Source of the DNA: Candidatus Poribacteria bacterium
GTDB lineage: Bacteria; Poribacteria; WGA-4E; WGA-3G
Direction: 5' to 3'
Assembly (NCBI GenBank): GCA_022827185.1
Contig: JAJDTM010000055.1
Coordinates: forward strand, 62,001-126,000
DNA: 64,000 nt
The notes beneath the pieces are model-generated. The model ran no database searches, had not been told where the DNA came from, and worked only from the letters and a program-made list of their open reading frames with translations. Made by a program: the position numbers and the translations under genes. Shown in pieces: positions 42,029 through 49,586 of this stretch. Positions within the stretch are counted from its first letter, which is position 1. The number at the start of each line of letters is the position of its first letter.

Positions 42029-43093
42029 ATGGAAAAAATTCGACTCGGTTATATCGGCTGTGGATTCATGGCACAGAAGGTCCACATCCCGAATTTTGCA
42101 AGCATTCCCGACTGCGAACTCATCGGACTCGCAGAGGTACGTTCCGAACTCGGAAAAACAGTCCAAACCCGTTTCGGGATCCCCCAACTGTACAGCGACC
42201 ACAGTGAACTCGCACGAAACGCTGATATTGAAGCGGTCGCCGTATCCGCCGACTTCGCCTTACAAGGCGAAATAGCGAAAGACCTTCTTTTGGCAGGTAA
42301 ACACGTCTTCATGGAGAAACCGATGGCTGTTTCCACTGAACAGGCTGAGGCGATTGTGGCGGCATCGCAGAAGTCCGGCAAGAAGTTGATGGTCGGCTAC
42401 ATGAAACGCTACGATGCGGGGAACGAGATCGTCAAGGCGAAGGTGGCACAATTCCGAGAGACCGGCGAACTCGGACGCTTGACGTATGCCAGAAATCACG
42501 GCTTCGGCGGCGATTGGGTCTGCAACCTTGATACCCACATGGACGGCACTAACGAACCAAAACCGAGCGCGCCCGTCAAAACCCCGGAATGGATACCTGA
42601 GCAGTACCGAGGTTCCTATTTGGGATACCTCCAGCAATACACGCACAATATCAATCTCATGCGCTGGTTCCTTGATGCGGGTGACAAAGTCACCGTCAAA
42701 GCCGTCGATTTAGATGCAAACGGATACTCCGGGGTTGTCATCTTCGATATGGACGGCATCCGTGTCACACTCGAAACTGGACACGTTTCGCACTATCGTT
42801 GGGACGAGCATAGCCAAGTCTATTTTGAAAATGGGTGGGTTCACACCTGGGCCCCGCCGTTGCTCTTGAAGAACACGCCTGCCGAAGTTGAAATCTATCG
42901 CGCTGGCGAAGAACAGGAAATCACGCGCCCAATTCCGAGACCGAGTTGGACATGGGCATATCACAGAGAAGCAGAATACTTCGTCGCGAACATCCGCAAC
43001 GATGAACCTTTCCGCTCTTCAGCCGAAGATACGCTCACAGATGTCAGACTCTTTGAGGACATCTACCGAATTTTCATTGAACAGCAGAAATAG
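42029..43093 (+). CDS. Gfo/Idh/MocA family oxidoreductase
   Basis: The 354-residue NAD(P)-dependent dehydrogenase starts IRLGYIGCGFMAQKVHIPNF and has the MEKPMA motif with the catalytic-site Lys. YLQQYTHNINLMRWFLDAG carries the conserved His of the substrate pocket. It resembles inositol or glucose-fructose-type dehydrogenases; the substrate is unknown. A repeat-derived ribosome site precedes it. It converges with the membrane protein gene that follows. Confidence 0.9.
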   Translation: MEKIRLGYIGCGFMAQKVHIPNFASIPDCELIGLAEVRSELGKTVQTRFGIPQLYSDHSELARNADIEAVAVSADFALQGEIAKDLLLAGKHVFMEKPMAVSTEQAEAIVAASQKSGKKLMVGYMKRYDAGNEIVKAKVAQFRETGELGRLTYARNHGFGGDWVCNLDTHMDGTNEPKPSAPVKTPEWIPEQYRGSYLGYLQQYTHNINLMRWFLDAGDKVTVKAVDLDANGYSGVVIFDMDGIRVTLETGHVSHYRWDEHSQVYFENGWVHTWAPPLLLKNTPAEVEIYRAGEEQEITRPIPRPSWTWAYHREAEYFVANIRNDEPFRSSAEDTLTDVRLFEDIYRIFIEQQK

Positions 43094-43113
43094 TTAACTG
43101 AAAACTAATAAAA

Positions 43114-45384
43114 CTACTTCCGCATCAAAATTTCCGTCCCGTTGATGTCTACCGCGGGTTCATAGTTTTCTTGTAGGTATGCTGCAATCAAAGCGTGTCG
43201 TTCCTCAACACGGATACCATCAACAGCATCGAACCAACCCCCTGTTTTAAAGATCACTAAACGCGTTTTGTCGCGTTCAAGAGCCTCGATAACCTCTTGC
43301 TGCATTGAAGGGGTCGATGCGTATGAGACCTGATGGAATCGGGAGACGCCGGGTCGATTCGCAAAGAAATAATAAGCACCTTGACTCGTAAAGTCGAAGA
43401 TCTTTTCCTTCGGTTCAGTGTTTTCCTGAATATAAGCGACGACCTTTTGAACCTGTTCAACCTGATCGTCCGGGATGTCCACCGCACCTGCACGTACCAA
43501 TTCCTCCGGGACAATATTTTGGTTAAACGGATTCTGACGCAACCGTTGCCATTTCTGGTTGAAACCCGCCAACGGATGATGCCGCTCCCCAACGTACCAA
43601 CAGAATATGACTATCGGAATCAGCACCCACGCTACTTTCAATACAGCATGCCAAGGTCTCTCACCCCTTAGAGACGATAAACCGACCCGGAACATTCTGA
43701 CAATACCACCCTCTAACGGAAGTAGACAGAGCAGCCATAAGAAAGTCGCACCATAAATCAGATGTCCACCGTCTGAACGACCCAACGCTGTCCGGAAGAA
43801 GGCAATACCACCGAGGAGTAAGAGAAGCAGTTTCATCGTATTAACCGAGTTAGTGCCAGAGAGTCTTCGATATGTCAAATAAGCCGCAATAATCAAAAAG
43901 ATACAGATTGGTAAATACCACCGAAATCCTTCACTAAAGATAAAAGCGCGCCATCCCTCAGTAGACAATAGCGTCAGTGTTTTTGATAGCGATGGAAAAG
44001 CGAGTCCCCACGTTGCGAGTTGGTAGCGACACTGAATATAAGAATTCCAGAGCGCATCGTCCAAAGCACTGTGGAACAGGAAGTAGAGACCTACTGGCAG
44101 AAAGCCTAACAACACCCCACAACTGTAATGGATTAGAGGTAAGGGACGTTTCCTTATTTCTATGCCGCTTCGCAACCCATAGATGAGTAAGAACAACCCA
44201 ATACCCCCTAACGTATAGAGGCCGACTTCAGTGCTGTACCAAAATGCTAAACTCGTAAAGAGTCCAGCGAAAAGCAACTTCCACGAAAACGCATTTTCCT
44301 TTGATGTGCTTTGAGAATGTGTGAGGAAATTCGCTACAAACGCAAAACTAATTAAGCCGAGACTGTGCCTTGGGGATACCCAGAACGCCGTTCCAGAGGC
44401 AATAACCATACAGATGAAGGCAGTCAAGAATCTGCCGCGAAACACTTGTAAACCGAGCAGATAGAGCGCGACGTAACCGAGTGGGTCTAATACATCCTCC
44501 ATTGACCGCACGCCGAACAAAGTCGGTTCAAAAAATAGACTGCCGAACCACGCCAAATAAGCATTTTGGAAAAGTCCGTGCTGGACATAGACATCTCGAA
44601 ACGGCACCCCACCGTGCAACATCTCGTTCAGGGGCGCGAGTCGTTCACCTTCGTGAAATAAATCTATGTTACCGTGGATACTCGCTGAATAAGTAAACAG
44701 GTAGATAAAAATTGGAAGGATAACGTATTCGAGTCCAATACGTCCAAACTTTAGGAGTCTATGATCACCGAAAGGAATTTTGCCGTTCTCTTCGTCGGTG
44801 GGATTTGATTCATTTTCGCTGGCGAGGTTTGCAACCTCATTTTCGCTGGCGAGGTTTGCAACCTCGCTTATACTATCACTAGAATTCAACAGCCCCGGAA
44901 AATACCGCGCATACAGTAACACCAACTTCAGCAAAACCGACAAACCTATCGGCAAGACTAAACCTATCAGCACGTTCTGACCGATATAATAGACCTGGAA
45001 CCAACACAGCCATAACGGTATGGATGCCAATGCATTCGCTTTAAGCACACGCGCGATCGGTTGTTCCGTTAACTTCGCACACCAGCGCGAATAGACCCAC
45101 CATCCGAACCAATATAGACATATTGCGATCGGAATACCGAGCAGTGCCAGCACATAGAAAAAGTATTCCTGTTGTTTCGGATACGCATTAACACTCAGCC
45201 AGCCAACGACACCGGCGTTTGAGTGATATTCAAAAGTGATCTGTTTTTGGAGGGTTATCCCTAAAGCAACTGCAAGGGAGGCAGCGGAAAAAGTGAGGAG
45301 CCCAACGTAGGGCTTAAGTGCAGGGGCTTTGACAACGCGCATGTCCGGCATAAATTGCTGAAGGTAGACGTGCCAGCGTTGCAT
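43114..45384 (-). CDS. large polytopic membrane protein, GT-C glycosyltransferase-like
   Basis: The 756-residue protein has a dozen or so hydrophobic segments and a C-terminal soluble domain of about 130 residues (DQVEQVQKVVAYIQENTEPKEK...). A first-loop segment DLFHEGERLAPLNEMLHGGVPFRDVYVQHG is reminiscent of the catalytic loop of GT-C enzymes such as ArnT/PMT; the donor would be a polyprenyl-phosphate sugar. This is a tentative call. Residues near 174-191 contain EVANLASEN twice, translated from a tandem palindromic repeat, so a short repeat insertion is tolerated in a loop. Its start is duplicated upstream (45490). Confidence 0.6.
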   Translation of the reverse strand: MQRWHVYLQQFMPDMRVVKAPALKPYVGLLTFSAASLAVALGITLQKQITFEYHSNAGVVGWLSVNAYPKQQEYFFYVLALLGIPIAICLYWFGWWVYSRWCAKLTEQPIARVLKANALASIPLWLCWFQVYYIGQNVLIGLVLPIGLSVLLKLVLLYARYFPGLLNSSDSISEVANLASENEVANLASENESNPTDEENGKIPFGDHRLLKFGRIGLEYVILPIFIYLFTYSASIHGNIDLFHEGERLAPLNEMLHGGVPFRDVYVQHGLFQNAYLAWFGSLFFEPTLFGVRSMEDVLDPLGYVALYLLGLQVFRGRFLTAFICMVIASGTAFWVSPRHSLGLISFAFVANFLTHSQSTSKENAFSWKLLFAGLFTSLAFWYSTEVGLYTLGGIGLFLLIYGLRSGIEIRKRPLPLIHYSCGVLLGFLPVGLYFLFHSALDDALWNSYIQCRYQLATWGLAFPSLSKTLTLLSTEGWRAFIFSEGFRWYLPICIFLIIAAYLTYRRLSGTNSVNTMKLLLLLLGGIAFFRTALGRSDGGHLIYGATFLWLLCLLPLEGGIVRMFRVGLSSLRGERPWHAVLKVAWVLIPIVIFCWYVGERHHPLAGFNQKWQRLRQNPFNQNIVPEELVRAGAVDIPDDQVEQVQKVVAYIQENTEPKEKIFDFTSQGAYYFFANRPGVSRFHQVSYASTPSMQQEVIEALERDKTRLVIFKTGGWFDAVDGIRVEERHALIAAYLQENYEPAVDINGTEILMRK
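44811..44870. repeat. GCGAGGTTTGCAACCTCGC palindromic repeat, two copies inside a gene
   Basis: CATTTTCGCTGGCGAGGTTT and the following GCAACCT occur twice in tandem with a 27-bp period (44811-44837 and 44838-44864). The core GCGAGGTT-TGC-AACCTCGC also occurs, alone, at 3110-3130. Its length is a multiple of three and keeps the membrane protein frame open. Confidence 0.8.
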
Positions 45385-45526
45385 AGTTCTTGCCTCAATA
45401 CAAGCACAAACTCACTGTGCTTTTTATAGTGGATTCCAAGTTCCAGTTCCCCCCTGATAAGGGGGATTAGGGGGGTTAGGGCGGTGTTGAAGGTAGATGT
45501 GCCAGCGTTGCATGGTTCTTGTCTCA
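45361..45526. repeat. duplicated gene start flanking a family A fragment
   Basis: A 37-bp stretch including the ATG of the membrane protein (45361-45397) recurs with four differences at 45490-45526. Between them lies a family A core (45446-45482, CCCCCTGATAAGGGGG). Confidence 0.7.
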
Positions 45527-45530
45527 CTAT

Positions 45531-45995
45531 TTAGATTTCCCCAAGCGGACCCTCAACCTCAAGAAAATCTCGCGCCGTATCGTTCCACGCGAAAGCCTTC
45601 ACCGCACGTATCTCAGTGTCGTAAACGGAGATAACCAGATATGTAGTACCCGGATAAGCGGGTTCATCCCATACCATCGCATCTGCTTTGTCTTTTTCTG
45701 AGAAATACGCTTCGTGGTTCGGATGTGAATGGTAGAACGCCTTAATCTGCCATTGCTGTGTATCGGCTTCTTTGTGAACAGCGATTAAGTCATCAGGATG
45801 AATAACGTAAGCGGTACGCGCATCGCGCGGGTATGTATCTGGATCTTCCTGATGCAATGCGTTCTGTATATTCCGGCATTTCCGGACAAATTCTTGTGCG
45901 TCAGCACGTAAAATAACACCACAACATTCATCAGGAAATTCCGATTTCGCATGGTCACAAATCTGGCTGAGGGTTTCTGATTGCAAAGTTAACAT
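45531..45995 (-). CDS. JAMM/MPN metalloprotease (Mec+/HcyD-like)
   Basis: The 154-residue protein is a stand-alone JAB1/MPN zinc protease. The motif is complete: Glu in FPDECCGVIL, then HSHPNHEAYFSEKDKADA (HxH-x7-S-x2-D). In sulfur-carrier pathways such enzymes trim the carrier C-terminus to expose Gly-Gly or release cysteine or homocysteine from it. Its neighbour upstream is a carrier with a four-residue tail after Gly-Gly, which fits this job well. Confidence 0.87.
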   Translation of the reverse strand: MLTLQSETLSQICDHAKSEFPDECCGVILRADAQEFVRKCRNIQNALHQEDPDTYPRDARTAYVIHPDDLIAVHKEADTQQWQIKAFYHSHPNHEAYFSEKDKADAMVWDEPAYPGTTYLVISVYDTEIRAVKAFAWNDTARDFLEVEGPLGEI

Positions 45996-45996
45996 T

Positions 45997-46098
45997 GAAT
46001 AGCAGTCGTCGTAGGGGCGAGGTCACCTCGTCCCTACAAGGTTTTCAGAATAGCAGCCGTCATAGGGGCGAGGTCACCTCGTCCCTACAAGGTTTCCC
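45997..46098. repeat. two tandem 51-bp units with GGGGCGAGGTCACCTCG palindrome
   Basis: Each unit reads GAATAGCAG.CGTC.TAGGGG, then the palindrome GCGAGGTCACCTCG and CCCTACAAGGTTT. The same palindrome occurs at 63368-63393 and in variant form at 61410-61431. The block fills the gap between carrier and protease genes. Confidence 0.8.
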
Positions 46099-46125
46099 AT
46101 AGTCTATAACCGACAGCAATAACGA

Positions 46126-46413
46126 TTAAGATTGATTACGTCCACCAGCAATCGCCGGAATAATAGAGATTTCAGCACCGTCTGCGACAGCAGTCGCTTT
46201 TCCGTCGAGGAAACGGATGTCTTCATCGTCAAGATAGATATTCACAAACCGACGGATATTTCCGCCTTCATCACAGAGACGCTCTTTCATCCCCGGATAG
46301 TTCGCTTCAAGATTCTCAATAACGCCTTCAATATCGGCACCTTCTGTCTCAACTTCCGCCATATTTTGCGTCAAACGTCTCAGCGGTGTTGGAATACGGA
46401 CTATTACAGCCAT
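46126..46413 (-). CDS. cysO: ubiquitin-like sulfur carrier protein (MoaD/ThiS/CysO type) with masked Gly-Gly
   Basis: The 95-residue beta-grasp protein matches CysO/MoaD carriers: VRIPTPLRRLTQNMAEVE, RRFVNIYLDDEDIRFL and VADGAEISIIPAIAGG. The Gly-Gly is at 90-91 and is followed by RNQS. Carriers must expose Gly-Gly to be thiocarboxylated, so the tail has to be removed, probably by the JAMM protease next door. A strong AAAAGGAGA site precedes the ATG. With cysteine synthase upstream this points to the CysO-type cysteine route. Confidence 0.88.
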   Translation of the reverse strand: MAVIVRIPTPLRRLTQNMAEVETEGADIEGVIENLEANYPGMKERLCDEGGNIRRFVNIYLDDEDIRFLDGKATAVADGAEISIIPAIAGGRNQS

Positions 46414-46436
46414 AGAATATATTTCTCCTTTTTGGA

Positions 46437-46560
46437 TAGCGGTCGGCTATCGGCTTTCAGCAATTGGCTATCAGTTTCCAGAGATTCCTTGTGGTCGTAA
46501 CCTATAAAGCAACTCCCACAAGAGCGTAACTGATGGCTGACTGCCGATGGCTGATAGCCA
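46437..46560. repeat. inverted GGCTATCGGC / GCCGATGGCTGATAGCC repeat block
   Basis: Mirrored units fill the gap between carrier and reductase genes. Stretches such as TAACTGATGGCTGACTGCC resemble the blocks at 23108 and 31229. Confidence 0.6.
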
Positions 46561-47361
46561 TTAAATCGAATAATGTAATCCACACTCTTTAGCATTTTCT
46601 TCTGCGTCAGCGTTTTCTGATGCAGCGGGCGCATTCTGCCAACGCCACCGTCCCGCACGGTTCGGTTCTCCAGGTTTTATAGGCGTTGTACAGATGACGC
46701 ACCCGATTGATTCATAATAATGACCCTGTGCATCCGCTTCAAGCAACGGATTCACAGGAATTTCGTTTTTACGGACAAACTGCCACACTTCATCAGCAGT
46801 CCACCGCATCAGTGGACTCACCTTCAGCACAGGGTGTGTCGCCGATGAGATAATTTCTGCCTTTCGGAGCTGTTTTCTGGCTTCCGACTGATCACGACGT
46901 AGACCCGTTACCCAGACATCCAAGCTTTCCAAAAGCCGTTGCATCGGGCGGACTTTCCGGATGTTACAACAGTGTTCCTGTTTCGCTTTACTATCGAAAA
47001 ATAGATATTCACCGTGCTGTGCAACCATCTCCTGAACTTCTTGCGGGTCAGGCTGAATCTGTTCGATTTCAATGCCATAACGCGATTCCACCTGATTAAG
47101 AAAGTCGTATGTCTCTGGGAAAAGTCGCAACGTATCAAGCGTGCAAACCCGGAACGGCAATCCGTTTTCAGCCGCCAAGTGGATCAGAACCATACCCGAA
47201 AGTTGCCCGCTTGTAACGATCGCAGCGCGCTCTTTGAACCGCTTAAAAAGAGAGAAGAGGATTTCTTGAGGTGCCTCCGTCAACAAAATTTCCTGACAGA
47301 GCGTTTGATCTACTACTGGATACTTCAATATTTCGTCAATTGGCTTCGCTACAGTTACCAA
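46561..47361 (-). CDS. cysH: adenylyl-sulfate reductase, CysH-type (4Fe-4S)
   Basis: The 266-residue enzyme reduces activated sulfate to sulfite with thioredoxin. It has the PP-loop-like TSGQLSGMVLIHLAAE, CTLDTLRLFPETYDFL, and both Cys pairs of the 4Fe-4S type (EHCCNIRK and GCVICTTPI). The catalytic Cys is in the C-terminal ECGLHY. The two Cys pairs favour APS over PAPS as substrate. The annotated start is a TTG behind AAAAGGA; it is uncertain. It follows the cysteine synthase gene by 44 bp. Confidence 0.9.
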   Translation of the reverse strand: MVTVAKPIDEILKYPVVDQTLCQEILLTEAPQEILFSLFKRFKERAAIVTSGQLSGMVLIHLAAENGLPFRVCTLDTLRLFPETYDFLNQVESRYGIEIEQIQPDPQEVQEMVAQHGEYLFFDSKAKQEHCCNIRKVRPMQRLLESLDVWVTGLRRDQSEARKQLRKAEIISSATHPVLKVSPLMRWTADEVWQFVRKNEIPVNPLLEADAQGHYYESIGCVICTTPIKPGEPNRAGRWRWQNAPAASENADAEENAKECGLHYSI

Positions 47362-47405
47362 TTCCTTTTAGGACGGCTCGTAGGTTTCCAAACAGTTGGA
47401 GCACC

Positions 47406-48356
47406 TTACGGGAGCGTGTCCATAATATCCGATTCGATTTCAAAATAACGACTCAAACTAAAATAGCGTTCTCCGGTGTCTGGCAGAATCGTAACAACAG
47501 TTTTATCCGGTCCCTGTGCCTTTGCAACCTGTAATGCCGCATAAACATTCGCACCAGACGACATCCCTACTAACAATCCCTCGGCGGTTGAAATGGACTT
47601 CATCATTTCATAAGCCTCTTTTTCAGAGACTGTGATTACCTCGTCAATAACATCTACATTGAGCACCTCGGGAATCATCCCCGCGCCAAGTCCATCAATC
47701 CGAGTAGGCCCCGGTTTACCGCCAGAAAGCACCGCTGAAACGCTCGGTTCCACAGCAACCACTTTCACATTCGGGCATTCTGCCTTTAAAACCTCTCCAA
47801 CGCCTGTCAGCGTACCGCCTGTGCCGACCCCTGTAACGAAAAAATCTATATCCGTACCGATTGCCTTAAGAATTTCAACTGCTGTCGTACGGCGGTGAAT
47901 TTCGGGATTTGCGGGGTTCGTGAACTGGTTCGGTATATAGTGCCGTGGGTTCTGCCTGACAATCGCTTCTGCCTCCCAGATCGCACTTGCCATACCACCG
48001 TGTTCCGGCGTTAGCACAATTTTCGCACCGAAAGCCGAGAGGAGTTCATATTTCTCGCTGCTCACGTTCTCTGGCATCGTCAAAACGACAGGGTACCCTC
48101 TTGCGATCCCGACGAGGGAGAGTCCCAAACCCGTATTACCAGCGGTAGGTTCAACGATCGTATCCCCTTTTCTAAGGATACCGCGTTCTTCAGCATCAAC
48201 AACCATTGCATAGCTAATCCGGTCCTTAATGCTGCCGCCGGGATTATAGGCTTCCAGTTTCGCGAAGATAGTCGCATCATCCTTACCAGTCAGCGCATTC
48301 AGGCGAATCGTCGGTGTATTCCCGATGAGGTCTGTCAGGTTCTTAGCGATTTTCAT
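47406..48356 (-). CDS. cysteine synthase (CysK/CysM family)
   Basis: The 316-residue PLP enzyme has IGNTPTIRLNAL, the PLP-lysine motif NPGGSIKDRISYAMV, EPTAGNTGLGLSLVG, TGVGTGGTLTGVGEVL and LVGMSSGANVYAAL. It makes cysteine from an activated serine and sulfide or a thiocarboxylated carrier. In CysO systems the partner is a CysM that takes O-phosphoserine; the gene order supports this, though residue specificity cannot be judged by eye. First gene of the cluster behind a consensus promoter. Confidence 0.93.
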   Translation of the reverse strand: MKIAKNLTDLIGNTPTIRLNALTGKDDATIFAKLEAYNPGGSIKDRISYAMVVDAEERGILRKGDTIVEPTAGNTGLGLSLVGIARGYPVVLTMPENVSSEKYELLSAFGAKIVLTPEHGGMASAIWEAEAIVRQNPRHYIPNQFTNPANPEIHRRTTAVEILKAIGTDIDFFVTGVGTGGTLTGVGEVLKAECPNVKVVAVEPSVSAVLSGGKPGPTRIDGLGAGMIPEVLNVDVIDEVITVSEKEAYEMMKSISTAEGLLVGMSSGANVYAALQVAKAQGPDKTVVTILPDTGERYFSLSRYFEIESDIMDTLP

Positions 48357-48425
48357 TTTTCACCCAAATAACAACGCACCACACCGCTTCCACAACCCTA
48401 TCTTAAGTTAAAAATTTCACTTTAA

Positions 48426-48454
48426 AGTATACCATACACACTGCAAAAAGTCAA
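48426..48454 (-). promoter_or_regulatory. promoter of the cysteine cluster
   Basis: On the minus strand TTGACT and TATACT are 17 bp apart, about 70 bp before the cysteine synthase ATG. Confidence 0.7.
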
Positions 48455-48517
48455 ATTATTCACATAAGCATATTTAAAACGATTTTGATCTAAAACCGAC
48501 TGCCATCTGTGTACCTT

Positions 48518-48550
48518 GACCCAAAAAACGGACTGGCAGTGTCTACCAGC
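48518..48550 (-). terminator. possible rho-independent terminator
   Basis: On the minus strand GGCTGG and CCAG-T-CC pair around TAGACACTG and are followed by GTTTTTTGGG. It lies about 60 bp after the end of the antitoxin remnant. Confidence 0.45.
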
Positions 48551-48604
48551 CCGCTGCTATTTCCAACTATTTAAGTGAGATCGACTATAGCAATTTCCGT
48601 TATT

Positions 48605-48841
48605 TTATTTCCCATGCGGCCTTAATTGTGAAAACAAGTGATTAACGCCACGGCGGAGTCGATGAAAAAAAACATTACGCTGTTGAGGTGGATCCCCTGG
48701 GGACTTAGTGGTATCTTCTGGCACGATTGATGCCTCAGCACGTAAAGCCTTCCACTGCTTTTTCGCGCGTGCCGAAACTTCCTCAGATATACCCTTTTCT
48801 TTAAGATAATCCTCGAAATTGCTACCGCGATACTTATTCAT
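48605..48841 (-). pseudogene. antitoxin remnant (HigA/XRE-type N-terminus without HTH)
   Basis: The 78-residue frame begins MNKYRGSNFEDYLKEKGISEEVSARAKK, like the N-terminus of the antitoxins that follow Gp49-like toxins. Those proteins continue with a Cro/CI helix-turn-helix; here the rest (PGDPPQQRNVFFHRLRRG) is unrelated, so the DNA-binding domain appears to be lost. The start overlaps the stop of a truncated toxin upstream. Confidence 0.55.
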
Positions 48842-48936
48842 TTTTTTTCTCCAAGACCTTCCAACCAGTCTTGAACAGGATCATTTCCTCGGTCTGTACG
48901 GAAAAAGACAACGCGAAGTTCTACTTTTGTATTCAT
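48838..48936 (-). pseudogene. truncated RelE/HigB (Gp49-like) toxin, N-terminus only
   Basis: A 32-residue frame reads TKVELRVVFFRTDRGNDPV then QDWLEGLGEKK and stops within the next ATG (ATGA). This is the standard N-terminus of phage-derived Gp49-like HigB toxins, normally about 110 residues. An A8 run marks the junction, so an internal deletion probably removed the catalytic part and fused the two genes' borders. Confidence 0.6.
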
Positions 48937-49088
48937 AAGAAAATAATGCGTTGTTGTCTACCCCAAAAATTGTACCACAAATTGGAGGACCACGCCAAGA
49001 GAAATTCTAAAACCCTCCAGAATAGGTCGTTTTCGTCATGATACAGTGATCGGTTCAAGTTAGCACTACTGGCGTTGCAACAAGCACC

Positions 49089-49493
49089 TTATTCCGACAA
49101 TTTCTCGGCAATCTTCGCGTCAATTTTCTTCCATTTCCACAGGATCACTTCACCGGCACCGCGGATTTCACCCGCTGTCCTTCGCTTAGGTCGAATCTGA
49201 AACATCGGTTTTTTGAGTTGATTTGCGATTGTTACTTCCTTTTCAACCTCCGAGGCATTATGTGTGTTTTCTCCCACCACCACGATAACGATGTCCGAAA
49301 GAGTAATCTGTTCGCGCGCTTTCTCCAGCCAGCGCGAACCGGGATAATACGGCTCATTGAGAGAACAATCTATAATCTCGTACTGTGAGTGATCCTCCGC
49401 CTGCGCGTAGAAGCTGCGATGCAGTTCATTATCCCTACCAAACTCAATACTTAGAAAAACACGAACCTTGTGCTTATTTGTGTTAGTTATCAT
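49089..49493 (-). CDS. TIR-like (MTH538/DUF1863) domain protein
   Basis: The 134-residue protein has the MTH538 TIR-like pattern: KVRVFLSIEFGRDNELHRSF, IIDCSLNEP, SRWLEKAREQITLSDIVIVV, VGENTHNASEVEKEVTIANQ and KKPMFQIRP. Such domains bind nucleotides and include ThsB-type immune proteins that make or use NAD-derived signals. I take ATG 49493 as start. It is the last gene of the nine-gene minus-strand operon, 93 bp after the transglutaminase gene. NADase or cyclase activity is not shown. Confidence 0.75.
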   Translation of the reverse strand: MITNTNKHKVRVFLSIEFGRDNELHRSFYAQAEDHSQYEIIDCSLNEPYYPGSRWLEKAREQITLSDIVIVVVGENTHNASEVEKEVTIANQLKKPMFQIRPKRRTAGEIRGAGEVILWKWKKIDAKIAEKLSE

Positions 49494-49586
49494 ATTTTGC
49501 GTCCTGCGAATCGGCCTCTGCCGCGAGGTTTCGGTGGAAATACTTCTTTGTTGCTTCAAGCGAGAAAGGGCTTTTTCAAACTCACG

